DNA of 64,000 bases from Paracamarosporium sp. OC-R06-R3 (Eukaryota; Ascomycota; Dothideomycetes; Pleosporales; Didymosphaeriaceae). The translations under genes were made by a program, and so were the position numbers. The stretch spans positions 1 to 64,000 of the forward strand of contig JACVRA010000406.1 of assembly GCA_019828545.1 (NCBI GenBank), read 5' to 3'. Positions 1-10,595 of this stretch are shown here, piece by piece; positions within the stretch are counted from its first letter, which is position 1; each line of letters starts with the position of its first letter. The notes beneath the pieces are model-generated. The model had not been told where the DNA came from, did not search any database, and saw nothing but the letters and a program-made list of their open reading frames with translations.

Positions 1-840
1 TATCATTGTTCGTCCAGCCAGAGGATGATGAGGTAATAAAGACTTGATGGTATCCTGCCTTGATGTCTTCTACCCAGGTGGATTGGATAGCTTTGTTGGC
101 AGCCTCATAAATCAGGCCTGGTGGCAGAGCTGATCCATCAGCGCATATACATGCTAGGATGGTGATCCATGCCCGGTTTCCATCCTGGAGTGATGCCCTA
201 ACCTCCTTCTTCTCCCACATACGCCTACTGAATATCCTTTTTGATCTGCCAACAATACCAATCAGGCAGCCTTTCTCATCCATATTGTAGATATGCTGAG
301 GATCAATCTGATACTGATTGATTTTGCTATGTAGGTAGGTAAAGTAGAGTCGATATTTATCACCTAAATCAGCTTAGTGGCGATTGCTGTCCATGCCAGT
401 CGTCCATCGCGAGATAAGCTGATCGTCCTATCAGTTAATGAATCGGGTAACCCAGCTCTCTAAGACTAGCTCCCTGGCTATCGTAGAGGCAAAACTCTGG
501 ATCATCTCTCTAGTAGGTGGTAGGTGTCTCTCTATAAGTCTTTTAATATATCTAACAAGCTCCTGCTCTTGTTGTGGGTTGAGTTTCTGCTGGTCAAAGT
601 TCTTGACCTGTAGAGGGCGCGTTAGGCCTTTGTGCCTTCGGATAAGTGTAGATCGTACAACGCTATATTTAGTAGCAATTTTTGTATATGAAAACTCTTC
701 TCTAGGTTCTAGAGCTTCTATCTCTGCAATCGCATCGTCAATTGGAGCCATATTGGTGGAGTTATGAGGCTGCGAAGTTTTGGTTGTTTTAGTGGGGGGT
801 GCGCATCACGCGAACATGCGCATTACGCGCACGGACACGG
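1..840 (-). mobile_element. Pogo/Fot1-type DNA transposon, 5' part, decayed
   Basis: Reading the minus strand from an ATG at 751 gives a helix-turn-helix (Psq/CENP-B type) N-terminus, followed by the start of a DDE endonuclease domain containing an NMDEKG motif and a CADGSALPPG motif. Three stops interrupt the frame just below 431 (TGA and TAG adjacent, then TAA), so this copy cannot make a full transposase. The element leaves the window at position 1, so only its 5' half is visible. Its outer end probably lies at 840, next to a TA at 841-842 shared with the neighbouring element. The inner sequence is related to, but clearly different from, the second element. The stops fit C-to-T decay (repeat-induced point mutation or methylcytosine deamination), but that is inference. 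Confidence 0.8.
431..751 (-). pseudogene. Transposase N-terminus (HTH), broken
   Basis: This 106-codon open stretch is the DNA-binding end of the left transposase. It shows a homeodomain-like HTH with the pattern YSVVRSTLIRRHKG, then the conserved segment LPPTREMIQSFAS, which has a close counterpart (LPPTRQMLQSFAS) in the right-hand element. The frame then meets stops, and the homologous catalytic region continues downstream on the same strand to the window edge. It is best annotated as part of a transposase pseudogene, not as an independent small protein. Confidence 0.75.
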
Positions 841-842
841 TA

Positions 843-884
843 CCGAATCTTGGCAGCTCGTGCACGCCGTCAGCTCATGCACGC
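843..884 (+). repeat. Left terminal inverted repeat
   Basis: The sequence starts CCGAATCTTGGCAGCTCGTG and is the exact reverse complement of 2923-2964. It is preceded by TA at 841-842. The perfect match suggests fairly recent activity. Confidence 0.93.
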
Positions 885-931
885 TCGGCCCATGTAACAC
901 CAAACTTTCAAACCCTTGCATCCCTACCAAT

Positions 932-2803
932 ATGGATCCAATTGAAGCTGCGCTTATAGCAATCGAATCGCGTGATCCAGGAGAACAACTTGTCTATCAG
1001 AAATATGCAGATATCTATGGTGTTGATCGATCTACGTTATCCCGGAGGCATCGAGGCATCACGCGCTCACGTAGAGATGGATACGAAAAACAACGCGCCC
1101 TCAGCGATCAAGATGAGATAGAGCTTCTACAGTACATCAAAACACTCACCGAGCGCGGCCTACCACCTACACGCCAGATGCTACAAAGCTTTGCCTCTAC
1201 AATAGCTCATAAGGAGGTCTCTATGAGCTGGGTTGATCGATTCACCGCCAAGAATCAAGAATCCTTGATCCCTTGATGGACAGCCGGCATCGATCGCAAT
1301 CGCCATATAGCTGATTCCTATCACAAATATGACCTCTATTTCAGCCTCCTACGTGATAAAATCGATCAGTATGGGATAGAGGCTCGGCATACATACAATA
1401 TGGATGAAAAAGGCTTCCTGATTGGTATCCTATCTAGGATGAAGAGGATATTTGATCGTCCTCTATGGGATGCCCATACGGTACGACAGGCCATACAGGA
1501 TGGATCCCGGGATTGGGTATCCCTGATTGCATGTATCTGTGCTGATGGGAGCTGCATCGATCCAGCCCTAATCTATCCATCATCTGCCAAGAACATATTG
1601 GATACCTGGGTTGAGGATATAGGTCCTAATGACCATATCTTTCTCGGCTCATCTGAATCTGGATGGAGCAATAATTATATAGGGCTGGCATGGCTGAAAC
1701 AGGTGTTTGATCGCCTTACCAAGGAGAAAGCTCGACGATCCTATCGATTACTGATAGTTGATGGCCATGGATCCCACCTTACTCTGGATTTTATCGACTA
1801 CTGTGATCGCAATAGGATCCTCCTGGCGATCTATCCACCTCATGCAACCCATACGCTGCAACCTCTCGATGTCTCTGTGTTCAAGCCTCTATCAACAGCA
1901 TATAGCAACGAGCTAGCCTCATTCATGCAGGGCAGCCAGGGCCTATTATCTATCACTATGAGGGACTTCTATCGGATCTTCCAGAGAGCATGGAGCAATA
2001 CTATGAGGTCCCAGTTAATCCTGAGTGCATTCGAATCTACTGGCATCTCCCCACTGAATCCACAGAGGATCCTGGATAGATTTGATGGATCAACACTACC
2101 TAATCGATCAACACCTGATAGTGATAGCTCAGGACTCAGTGCATCAAATTGGCGCAAAATCAATCACCGGCTGAGGTCCCTAGAGGATCAATTTAATACT
2201 ACTACAGTCCAGCAATTAAGCCACACTATCCACAGCATTTCTATCCAGAAACAGCTCTTAGAGGAGGAGGTCAAGGGCTTAAGAGAAGCTTTAGCTATTA
2301 AAAAGCGCCGTTCTAAGAGAGGTAGACCTCTACCACTTGCTCAGGGTGATAGTAATTATAGTGGAGCAGCTTTCTGGTCACCTAGCAAAGTACAGAGGGC
2401 ACGTGATCTTCAACACCAACAGGATCAGGATAAGGAGCAGAAGAAGTGTCAAAAAGCTGATAATCAGGCAGCTCGTAGGGCTAGTCAACTACTCAGGGCT
2501 CGATTAGTGGAGGAGAACCGGATCAAACGTGCAGCTGCTCAAGAGGTGCGTAGGCGCCAGAAGGCTGATATAGCTGAACAGAGACGCCTTGATCAACAGG
2601 CCCGCAGGGCACAAAAACAACGCCAACGATCGATCAGGGTAGCTCGATCAGCTCCCAAGATGCCCTCTGCACCTCGCAAACAGATTATTAGGCGTACAAA
2701 GGCACCCAGTGGAGCTGCAGAGGTGGTGGAGCCTGCATCGCCGGCATCAACGCTATCAACCCGCAGAGGCCGCCAGATCAGAACACCAAGTAGATATAGA
2801 TAA
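932..2803 (+). pseudogene. Pogo-type transposase with one in-frame stop
   Basis: The frame opens at ATG 932 with an HTH domain (motif VDRSTLSRRHRG), then meets TGA at 1274-1276. It continues in the same frame without any other stop to TAA at 2801-2803. The catalytic domain shows the DDE triad: Asp in NMDEKG near 1403, Asp in VDGHGSH at 1760-1762, Asp in QPLDVSVF at 1868-1870, giving DD35D spacing. The C-terminal 200 residues are rich in Arg, Lys, Gln and Ala and likely coiled or disordered. The left element has an Arg codon CGA before Trp at the position matching the stop, so one C-to-T change explains the break. A start at 1400 could still make a catalytic fragment without the DNA-binding domain. 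Confidence 0.85.
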
Positions 2804-2922
2804 TCTATGTAGATGTATATTATCTGCAGCCCTTAGGGACCTCATCTCCCAAAAATCTCGCGATAGTTGACTTTGTGGGCGTCGCTACAGTCTCATTTTA
2901 TTGAGGCCTGACTTTGGTGTTC

Positions 2923-2964
2923 GCGTGCATGAGCTGACGGCGTGCACGAGCTGCCAAGATTCGG
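2923..2964 (-). repeat. Right terminal inverted repeat
   Basis: Exact reverse complement of 843-884, followed by TA at 2965-2966. It marks the right border of the transposon. Confidence 0.93.
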
Positions 2965-2966
2965 TA

Positions 2967-4432
2967 TCGACTTTGGCGACGAATCATTTTCGATGACATA
3001 TCGGGTTCATTAACCAACGACTTCGGTAACGCATCAAGCACGGTGAGGAACCGATTGATTGGCATTTTCTTATCATTGTGTTTCACCAATCATGCAACAG
3101 GACAAGGAAGCTCTCGCATACAGTAGCTATAACGGGTACCTTGTCAGTAGTCAGTTTTGAAGACAACGTGAATGCTCCAAGATTGACAAGCGATTTTGTG
3201 AAGCTCTACGCATTTCTACAGGCACTAAGCGCTGCAAATATCTATTGTTTTAGTGGAAAATCCATAATTCCTATGTCGTATAAACATATTAGCAAAAGTC
3301 TGAGTGATTTTGAGTTCTCATGCGAAAGATGTAGACGTTACTTATCCTACGCTCTCTACCTCTCAGTTTCGAACCGAGATTACACAAAAACTACCACCTC
3401 TTCTCCAGTTTCTCTTTTCCAAATAAACTTTGGCGCTTGGCAGAGCAATCATCAACGCTATCACTGCTATCACCTTTTAACACCTCGACCAACGTCCAGG
3501 GCACGGAGCAGGATTTCCTAACAAGCTGAGTAGAAGCAGCCGTCTTTTGCTTAGTAACTAACAATGTGAGATTCTATAAGTTGTGTTTTGGAAAAGAGTG
3601 TAGGCTAATGACTATAGAATGTCTCTTACTATAGAAACGACAATTGCGGCTCCTATTTGTCTTTGCTTACTTCGTCTTATACGTTAATTTGCAAACGCCC
3701 AGTGCTCCTTGCAAATTCGATCGTCACCTGGACTGCTTCCATATCCGCCTTCCACCTCTCGGTGGGTCCATCAATGCTCTTTCCGTCCTCTTATCTGCTC
3801 GAGCATCCTCCTAGCGCGTACGATAGCTCCCCAAACCGCTGATCATGCTGCTGTCGTGGTTTCACTCTCTGCTTCCTCCATCGTTTACATGAAGGACAAA
3901 GTGCGCCGTCGGCTCTATGTACCCGCGCTCGCACGCCGCTGTGCCCGCTGCCTTGATATTGCGCAGATACTTGTTGAAGCGTCTTATTCGTCCACACGTC
4001 TCTCACACAATCATGTAGCTGGTACGGGTCGATCACCCTTCCTGCATGTGGTGGCGATAATCAATACCGGATTCTACATCTCCCTCTCAGGAGCACAATC
4101 CACCTTTAGCGGTCAGCAACACAAACCCGTAGCATTGCAGCTTGAAGAGAGAAACGCTGTAACGACTTGGGTTGACGCACGATGCGCTTATGCCCTTCCG
4201 AGGTAGCTGTGGATCCCCTATCAACATGATGGGGCAGCGTCCCTGATAGCAAGGCCCTAAGTTTGTAAGTCCGATAAATCCGCTAAGACTATGGGTCTCC
4301 TACTCAACGAGCGGCGCCCGCGGATTGCGGTCGCCTAGACATCTGATTATAAGTCGTACCCCTGCGTTCGAATTGGGTACGCAACAGAAAAGCCACATCC
4401 AGGAATCATCAAAGTACATAAAAACATCCCAG
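2967..4432. other. Intergenic, no supported gene
   Basis: Several ORFs of 60-165 codons overlap here on both strands, but none shows a recognisable domain or consistent splice structure. A short stretch around 4340-4385 looks superficially like a tRNA (GTTCGAAT) but does not fold. The region is probably transposon flank plus the promoter of the gene at 4433. Confidence 0.5.
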
Positions 4433-5553
4433 ATGGTCAACGTCGCAATCGCAGGAGGAAGTGGAGATGTCGGGCGGACGATTCTCGAAATCATGAAGGA
4501 GCAGAGTCAGCACCGTGCCTTTGTTCTAACCAGACAAGTGAGCAACACGGCATCCTTACCTACTACCCCGAGAAGAAAAAGAAAACCCTGAGACTAACCT
4601 GTCCGCAGCCCAAAAAAGCCGACACCGGCGTGCCGTCGTTGCAAGTCGACTACAACGACACCGATTCCCTGACACACGTCCTAGAAGAAAACAACATCCA
4701 CACAATAATCTGCTGCGTCGGATACCACGGAACCTCGCTGAAAATAGCACAGATGAACCTGATCAAGGCAGCCACTGCATCCGCGACCACAAAGCGGTTC
4801 GTCCCGAGCACGTTCGCCATCGCGTATCCACGAGAGTACGTCCGTTCTATGCTCTTCTGGAACCTACATGTTACGGCCCTGCTAACCCGTTCCAGCGCCG
4901 TGCAGGAACTGCCCACGCTAACCGACTACTTCGATGCCATGGAAGAGCTGAAGAAATCCGACTTGACGTGGACGCGGTTTTCGAATGGCTGCTTCCTGGA
5001 TTACTGGGCGATGCCGCATGTGAAATCGTACCTGCGGCCCGCACCCTTCGCGATCGACATCGCGCATAGAAAAGCTGCCATACCGGGTGACGGGAACGCT
5101 CGCGTGACGTTTACGTACTCGTTCGATGTGGGGAGGTTCGTAGTCGCGCTGCTGGACGTTGAGGATTGGCCCGAGGAAAGCAGGATCGCTGGTGATGTGC
5201 TTACGTGGAACGAGTTTGTCCGCTTGGCGGAGGAAGTGCTTGGTTCGTATGCGGCGTTTCGATGGCCAAGGAAAGTTGTATCGCTGACGCCGTCGATAGA
5301 TTGCAAGTTCGAGGTTACTTACGACTCCGTCGAGAAACTCAGAGAGTCCCAGATGACCGAGCTGCCGGCGCAGATTCCGTGCTATGAGACTTTTCCGAAG
5401 GCGCAATTCCAGTGGTTTATGTCGATATTTTCGAGATGGACGACGGATGAGGAGATATGCTATATTCCTGGAGAACTCAACGGGAAATTTCCTGACATCA
5501 AGTGTATGACCGTGAAGGATATGTTAAGCGTATACTGGAAAGGAAGGCAATAG
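4433..5553 (+). CDS. NmrA-like/isoflavone-reductase-type NAD(P)-binding protein
   Basis: Proposed exons are 4433-4537, 4609-4835 and 4896-5553, with introns of 71 and 60 bp (GTGAGC..CAG and GTACGT..CAG, the second with a CTAAC branch site). All phases close to give 329 residues. The start is followed by VNVAIAGGSGDVGRTI, a Rossmann glycine motif GxxGxxG. Later segments KRFVPSTFAI, DYFDAMEELKKSDLTWTRF and AAIPGDGNA are characteristic of fungal NmrA-like family proteins. These are atypical short-chain dehydrogenases; some reduce small metabolites and others sense NAD(P) redox state without catalysis. Substrate and role here are unknown. It probably acts in the cytosol, since no signal peptide or membrane segment is seen. 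It is a stand-alone gene between transposon flank and a convergent phosphatase-like gene. Confidence 0.85.
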
Positions 5554-6134
5554 TGTTTATACATTTGCAAATGGGCTAGTCGGGACAAGGAAGAAGCATT
5601 AGCTTCACGACATTCGGGAGATTTTTTAGCAAATCTATCAGTTTCTAAGAAGCTGATTCAATCACTCTGCGTGATGTATGATCGCATTTTGCTCTTTGCC
5701 TTGCGTCCCGGATAGTACCATAACACTCAAGCGTAGCTATGCTTTTAGTAAAAGTTAATTTTTAGGTGGAAGTTGGTAAGTAGCGCCAGTCCAAACGCTA
5801 GCCACCATGCGAGAAGGGACAGTGAAGAGAAGAGGAGGGTATCAGTATGAGTATAGCATAATTAGATATAGCAGAGCAGATATAGCATAGCTGGCATAAT
5901 ACACTCCCCATACCATCCCATGCCACCCTCAAACCAAACACCATGGAAATGCCCAACTAAACCAGACTCCCGCCTGCCCGTCCCAGTATCAAATTAAAGC
6001 AGGACAAGATAAGATAAAACAAGACAAGACAAGACATTCTCCGTCGCTAATGCACATGAGAAAAACTCCACCCATGACACCAAATCGATACTTTTGCCTT
6101 TTGTTCAATTAAACAATTAAGCAGACAAGAGAAT
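5554..6134. other. Convergent 3' intergenic region
   Basis: This AT-leaning spacer separates the 3' ends of two convergent genes. It has a short imprecise AAGACA/AAGATA tandem run near 6003-6035 and probably holds both 3' UTRs. Nothing else is seen. Confidence 0.6.
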
Positions 6135-8557
6135 TTATTCCCTCTCCGTCATCGTCCACCTCCGCTTCGGACCCCTGCCGTGCTCATACACCTCGTCGAG
6201 CTTCGGCGGGCCCCAAAGAACGGAAGAGTTCTTCCACAGACCATTGCTGCTCGGCTGCTGTTTAGACGCGCCCCAGAGACCTCCACCATTCGCCTTGGCT
6301 GCGCTCGGTGCCCGCTTGGGGAGAGACAAAGGCGCGACATCGTCGTGTTTCTCGGCGTCTTCATTGCCATTTACGGTGGGAGCCTTGGGAGAGAACGAGC
6401 CGTCGTAGGCGGGGACCGTGGTGGGGGAGATGGAGCCTGGGGCTTGGGTTTGAGTTTGGGGTTGCGAGTAGATGGTGTTGGAAGCGGGCTTTGAGTGCGA
6501 GGTCTGGAACGTCTCCATCATGTCTGCGCCGGGGCTTGCGCGCCCGTCTGGCTGCATCTCGTTGAAGGAGATGGAGCGCAGACTGCCGCCCCAGAGGCCG
6601 GATCCGCCGCCGACGCTCGGGGACGCAGAGCCGCTTGCGTTGCTCGAGGGCCCGTACGAGCCTGAGCCTGAGGTGGACGTGCGTCGGGTGCTGCCGAGCG
6701 AGCTGTTCCATCCCGAGCGCGCAGGGGGGCCTAGGGTGAACGGCGAGTCGGCCTGAGAGACGGGCGTGCTGGTCCCACTCGTCAACGTGCGGCGTGGTGG
6801 TCGGTATTCAAAGCCGATGGATGGGCTGGTGGCTGCAGCTGGCGATCGCGCCTGTGGGGGTTTTGAGGGGTCGACGCCAGGGCGTAGATGGTCGACTGAG
6901 GCAAGGACCTTCATCTCGAATTTGTCTGCCATGCCTGGGTCGACGACCGATGATCTGCGAGTGTAGACGGTGGATGTGGATGTCGTGCGCGGCACATCTC
7001 TTCTTACAGCCATGGATAATGCTGCGAGACTGATGTCCATGAGCACTGGCTGGTTGGTAATCGCACCGAGGAGCGCATTGCAGCCTGCACCATGTGTGAC
7101 CATCACTAGGACAAGTTCTTCGTCGTCGTCGTCGTCGTCGTCGTCGTCTTCCTTCTCTTTCTTTGGAGGCGCAGATGTGGCCTTCAGGGGAGCAGAGCCA
7201 GTACGCGAGTTGAAAGTGAAGCCAGGGAGCATGCTCTGAGGTGGCATCGTTTTCGTGCCGTGCTCTCCGTACCATTGCATCATGCCGGCGAGACCCCTAC
7301 GAAAGCGCTTATGCATGGTACTCCACTCATCACCAAACTCGCCGCCATCGCCCCATTGCTGTGGTTCTCTCATGCTATCCCATTGAAAGTCGATTTTCAA
7401 GCACGCGTCTCGAGCGTGATTGACATACCCCCTGGGTATTGGGTCTGATGGTGACACAGCATACGCCGGAGTCGGTGCGTCGTAAAGGTGGCCATTTGGT
7501 TTGTGTGTCACGGCGAGCTCAACTGGAGTGTGGCGTTCTTGCGATTTGGAACGTTGTCTGCTGAGCACGCTCCCGAAACTGCCTGAGCGCTCACGAGGAA
7601 GCGCTTGCCCTAAGCTGCCTAGCGTAGGGAAAGATCCATCCTCGGTGTTCTTGCGGCTGTTGACCGCGGATCCCGCATTGCTTCTAACCCATCCACCAGG
7701 AAAGTGACCTTTGTTGCTAGGTGCCCTGGGCGGAGCTTCAACGTAATCGCTTCTCCTTAGGAGATCCGCCTTCGCTCCAGCGACCATCATGGTAGAATTC
7801 GGGGGTGGCGTAATGTCCTCGTAATAATCCGGGGATAGCCACTCGCCTAGGAAAGCATCAACACGTAGTAATATTTTCTCCGGTCCGATGTACGGCTTCG
7901 AGTTCACGGCAGGATTAGTCAATCGCAACCACCCGGACTTACGTGGTTTTGGGGGCGAATCGGGCTCGGGCCTCTCTGGTTCTCTGCCGCGCACAGACTG
8001 CATAGCTGGAGACGTAGACGGGGTATTTCCCAGAGGACTCTTCTCCCTCGTGTTCGTGGGCTGCGGCACTTTCAATGTTGTGGCGGTTGCTGGATGCTCA
8101 ACTCGCGGTGGTTTAAACTGGGAGATGCCGGCCGCCACAGCTGTGCTCGTCTGCACACATCTCAGGAAAGGGCTCGAGTGTATGATGATCTTTTGCTTCC
8201 GCTTCTTAGTGCCTGAGGTTCCGTTTGTGTTCGAAATTCCGTTTGTGCTCTTGGGTGCGCCGGAGCCATCGTGAGCCGTGCTCCCGTTGGATGCATTCCT
8301 TGCCTCGTTGGCCTTTTCGAGCTCACGCGCGTGGAGCAGGGAAGCAATGCGCAGACCGAGAGCTTTCCCTTGAGACCAGCCGCCGTATGTGAGAGGAGGA
8401 TCGTAGGGAGTGGGCGAGGTGAGGTGCCATTGTTTGTCCGCAGCGTCGAGACGGGCGCCATGTCTGGATGATACGCGTTAGCTGGGGTCTTTTATAGGTA
8501 ATAAGACTTCTAAAAAGCATACCGCGCGACAATGACGACCGCTGGTCCTTTCGCCAT
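6135..8557 (-). CDS. Histidine phosphatase (phosphoglycerate-mutase-like) family protein
   Basis: Exons are 8523-8557 and 6135-8463, separated by a 59-bp intron (GTATGC..CAG); the frame gives 787 residues. The catalytic RHG motif is at residues 12-14 and is split by the intron. A following LDAADKQWHLTSPTPYDPPL segment and HSSPFLRCVQT (about 105-116) carry the second conserved Arg. The partner histidine lies in VTHGAGCNALLG, near residue 469. The rest is long and low in complexity, rich in Ser, Pro, Thr and Gly, with an Asp run at about 450-459 encoded by a trinucleotide repeat. The family is widespread in fungi, but its substrate is not established, and the long inserts make ordinary glycolytic mutase activity unlikely. 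A phosphatase or regulatory role is inferred. Confidence 0.85.
7120..7149. repeat. (GTC)n trinucleotide repeat inside coding sequence
   Basis: About ten GTC units on the plus strand encode an aspartate run in the minus-strand histidine-phosphatase gene, just before its second catalytic segment. Repeat number may vary between strains. Confidence 0.85.
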
Positions 8558-10157
8558 GGCTCAAGCTGCGCGGCGCGACGCCTCAGTGCAGCAACGGGCT
8601 GACGGCAACCGTTTGGCGCATGCGGCGTGCATGAAGTCAGGCAGCGTGCCTCGTATTCGTAACGATGGCTGTGTGTCAGTCGAAAACCTGGTGTGGATTG
8701 AAGCGTCCAAAAAACAGAGGGCGGAAGTGGAGGATGCGGCGGCAGAAAAGAGCTATGGCTATGTCATGGGGCCACTGCAACCCAGGGTCCACCGCGTCCG
8801 ATTCGGGCCTACAACGCGCATTTCTGTCTCGAGCCCTGGACGCCGTTTAATACGCTACGGCCATGGCGTCCTCACCACGTGGAAAAACAAAGCAATCTGC
8901 GCTTCTTGTCCGCCGTCAGCGCTCCGTCGAGCGAGCCGGTGGGGCCTGGAGCTTGGACGCCCGCTGCAGCCGCTTACTTTCGGCCTGGGATGCGCAGCTA
9001 TCCCTGTCCAAGTCCTCAGCAACGACATGCTCTGCAGATTTTGTTCCGTGCCTTTTTGCATTACGAGCATCCAGGTGGATGTTGCTGGGTCCAAGACGGA
9101 ACAACAGAGCAGATTTGTAGCAATATTCCATCCCAGGCTCACCACCAGAACCATGCCTCGGTGCATCAAAGCCCCGCATTAGCCCGCCTCGAAGGCCGAC
9201 ACAAGAATTATCCCGGACATTCTTTGGTCACGCCAGCCTCGTCGACTGATGAAGAACCTTGGTCTGTGGAGTTCGGAGGTCTCCGTTCGGTGGTTCCCCG
9301 CCTTTGACACTGGAGATACACCACGGATTAGTCATGGTGGTGATGATGATTAGTTTGTAGGGCGCCCAGGCCAGTCACGGTACAGGGGCAAGTTCTGGTT
9401 CATACGAATGACTGTGCATCAATTATCTACCTGCATTATGGAGCAGCTTGGCCTGCAATACCAAGTCGGATGTTGTATCGATATTCTTACGAGGTCTTGT
9501 CCGGGATATGGGTAAAATCTATTTAGACATGACTTCCAAGACTGAGGTAGCCCCGGAACCATAACCACAATGCTTAACATATCTTTCCATGGGTGCAAAG
9601 GAACGCAAACACCATCTGCACGACCAACAGCGAGACGACACAGCCTGACAGCATATCATGCGTACGTTGGCATCGGCCTTGGGCTCGGTACTCTCCACTG
9701 GCAAATCGATTGCTTTGAACATTTTTCGAGCGAGCAGTAGAACTACAGGCCCACTTGTGCGACAAGCGTCTATGGCTCACCTGTCCTAACCATCATATAG
9801 ATCCTACCAGTGGAGCCTATCTCCAGGCTATCGTAATCTCTCTCGGTTCCAAACTCTATTACCTCCGGATCCCTCTTACAGTAACACCTCCGCTTCGACG
9901 TAATCGCATTCTCAAAAGCTTACTGTCGTTCCTCTTCGGAAAGAAACCTTTTAAACTGCTCTTGTATAATACAATGAGGAGCGACTCTGTTGCTTTTCCT
10001 ACGCTGGCTGCGACATTAGACGGGAATTGTATGTACTAGGAGAAGCGAACCTATAATATTTGGTGCAAGATTTGAGGTCTACTGGAAGGTGTCCCTTGTC
10101 CGTAGGTCCAGCGGAAATATCAAGTAGATATATATGCAAAATGAAACAATTACTTTC
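8558..10157. other. Gene-free stretch upstream of the phosphatase gene
   Basis: The first part should contain the promoter and 5' UTR of the minus-strand gene ending at 8557. Overlapping ORFs of up to 216 codons between 8532 and 9307 occur in several frames on both strands, with no domain and no codon pattern favouring one. I see no supported gene. Confidence 0.5.
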
Positions 10158-10276
10158 ACATACGACCATAGGACCTTGAAAACAGAGCTTCCCGTTCGCT
10201 CAGCTGTACTTAAGCAGGGTACCGGCGGATTAGTAGTTAAGTCGGTGACGATTAGCGAATACCCGCTGTTGTATAT
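10158..10276 (+). rRNA. 5S ribosomal RNA, divergent copy
   Basis: The 119-nt segment starts ACATACGACCATAGGA and contains AAAACAGAGCTTCCCG, CGCTCAG, GTACTTAAGC, TTAGTAGTTAAG, CGGTGACG and AGCGAATA, then ends CGCTGTTGTATAT. These are the ordered landmarks of ascomycete 5S rRNA. The length fits, and a T run at 10276-10280 follows as a polymerase III terminator. Compared with the common fungal type as I remember it, both arms of one helix differ but still pair (GGACCTTG against CAGGGTACC). The terminal stem has one likely C-A mismatch. It could be a functional minor 5S type or a copy in early decay. Dispersed 5S genes are normal in filamentous ascomycetes. Confidence 0.78.
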
Positions 10277-10534
10277 TTTTGGATAATTTTTTATGCCCAT
10301 TCCTTCCTTACGTGGCCGCGTTGTGGGGCCTGGGACAGTGCGCTCGCCGCTAGCTTTATGTACCAATTCAACACAGCTAGCCAGGACAGCTAGCTCCACA
10401 TGAATTCTCGAAATTCAAGGCTAGAATGATATTAAGAACATTACAATAATTCATTTGCCCTGAGATTCCCCTATGCGACCTGTTTGATACAGCTTATACG
10501 GGGAACATATCCGCGAAATTCAAAGCCTACTTTT
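10277..10534. other. Spacer between two 5S-like sequences
   Basis: AT-rich spacer after the polymerase III T run. A short ORF on the minus strand overlaps the 5S gene and is not credible as a protein. Confidence 0.5.
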
Positions 10535-10595
10535 ACATACAACCACAGGACATTGAGAACAGATTTTCTAATCCAACTTATCGCTCGTTGAAGAA
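10535..10595 (+). pseudogene. 5S rRNA-derived fragment, decayed
   Basis: The sequence starts ACATACAACCACAGGACATT and continues GAGAACAGA, matching the first 37 or so positions of the 5S gene at 10158 closely, including its unusual GGAC.TTG segment. Beyond that the match becomes weak, with differences mainly of C-to-T and G-to-A type, and the 3' half is not recognisable. It is best seen as a truncated or mutated 5S copy of the same variant type. Confidence 0.6.

Larger units (their letters stand above)
843..2964 (+). mobile_element. Pogo/Fot1-type DNA transposon, complete with TIRs
   Basis: The element is bounded by perfect inverted repeats of 42 bp (843-884 and 2923-2964), each flanked by TA (841-842 and 2965-2966), the target duplication typical of Tc1/mariner/pogo elements. 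Its length is 2122 bp. The interior carries one transposase frame from 932 to 2803, interrupted by a single TGA. Beyond the perfect repeats, a further AACACCAAA match can be aligned with a small offset. Ends, target site and coding content agree, so this is a full-length copy that inserted at, or was joined by, the TA flanking the left element. Confidence 0.92.

Noticed and set aside
3078..4206. ORFs of 147 and 165 codons (+) and 81 codons (-) after the transposon
   Set aside because: No domain, composition looks random, and they overlap on opposite strands.
4300..4390. tRNA-like segment with GTTCGAAT and a TTATAA loop
   Set aside because: The bases around the T loop do not pair, the anticodon stem fails and spacing gives no sensible anticodon.
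8532..9307. 216- and 142-codon ORFs upstream of the phosphatase gene
   Set aside because: Several frames are open on both strands and the first overlaps exon 1 of the real minus-strand gene; no family match is visible.
10079..10399. 106-codon minus-strand ORF with a hydrophobic C-terminal part
   Set aside because: It lies over the 5S rRNA gene in antisense and is explained by that RNA.
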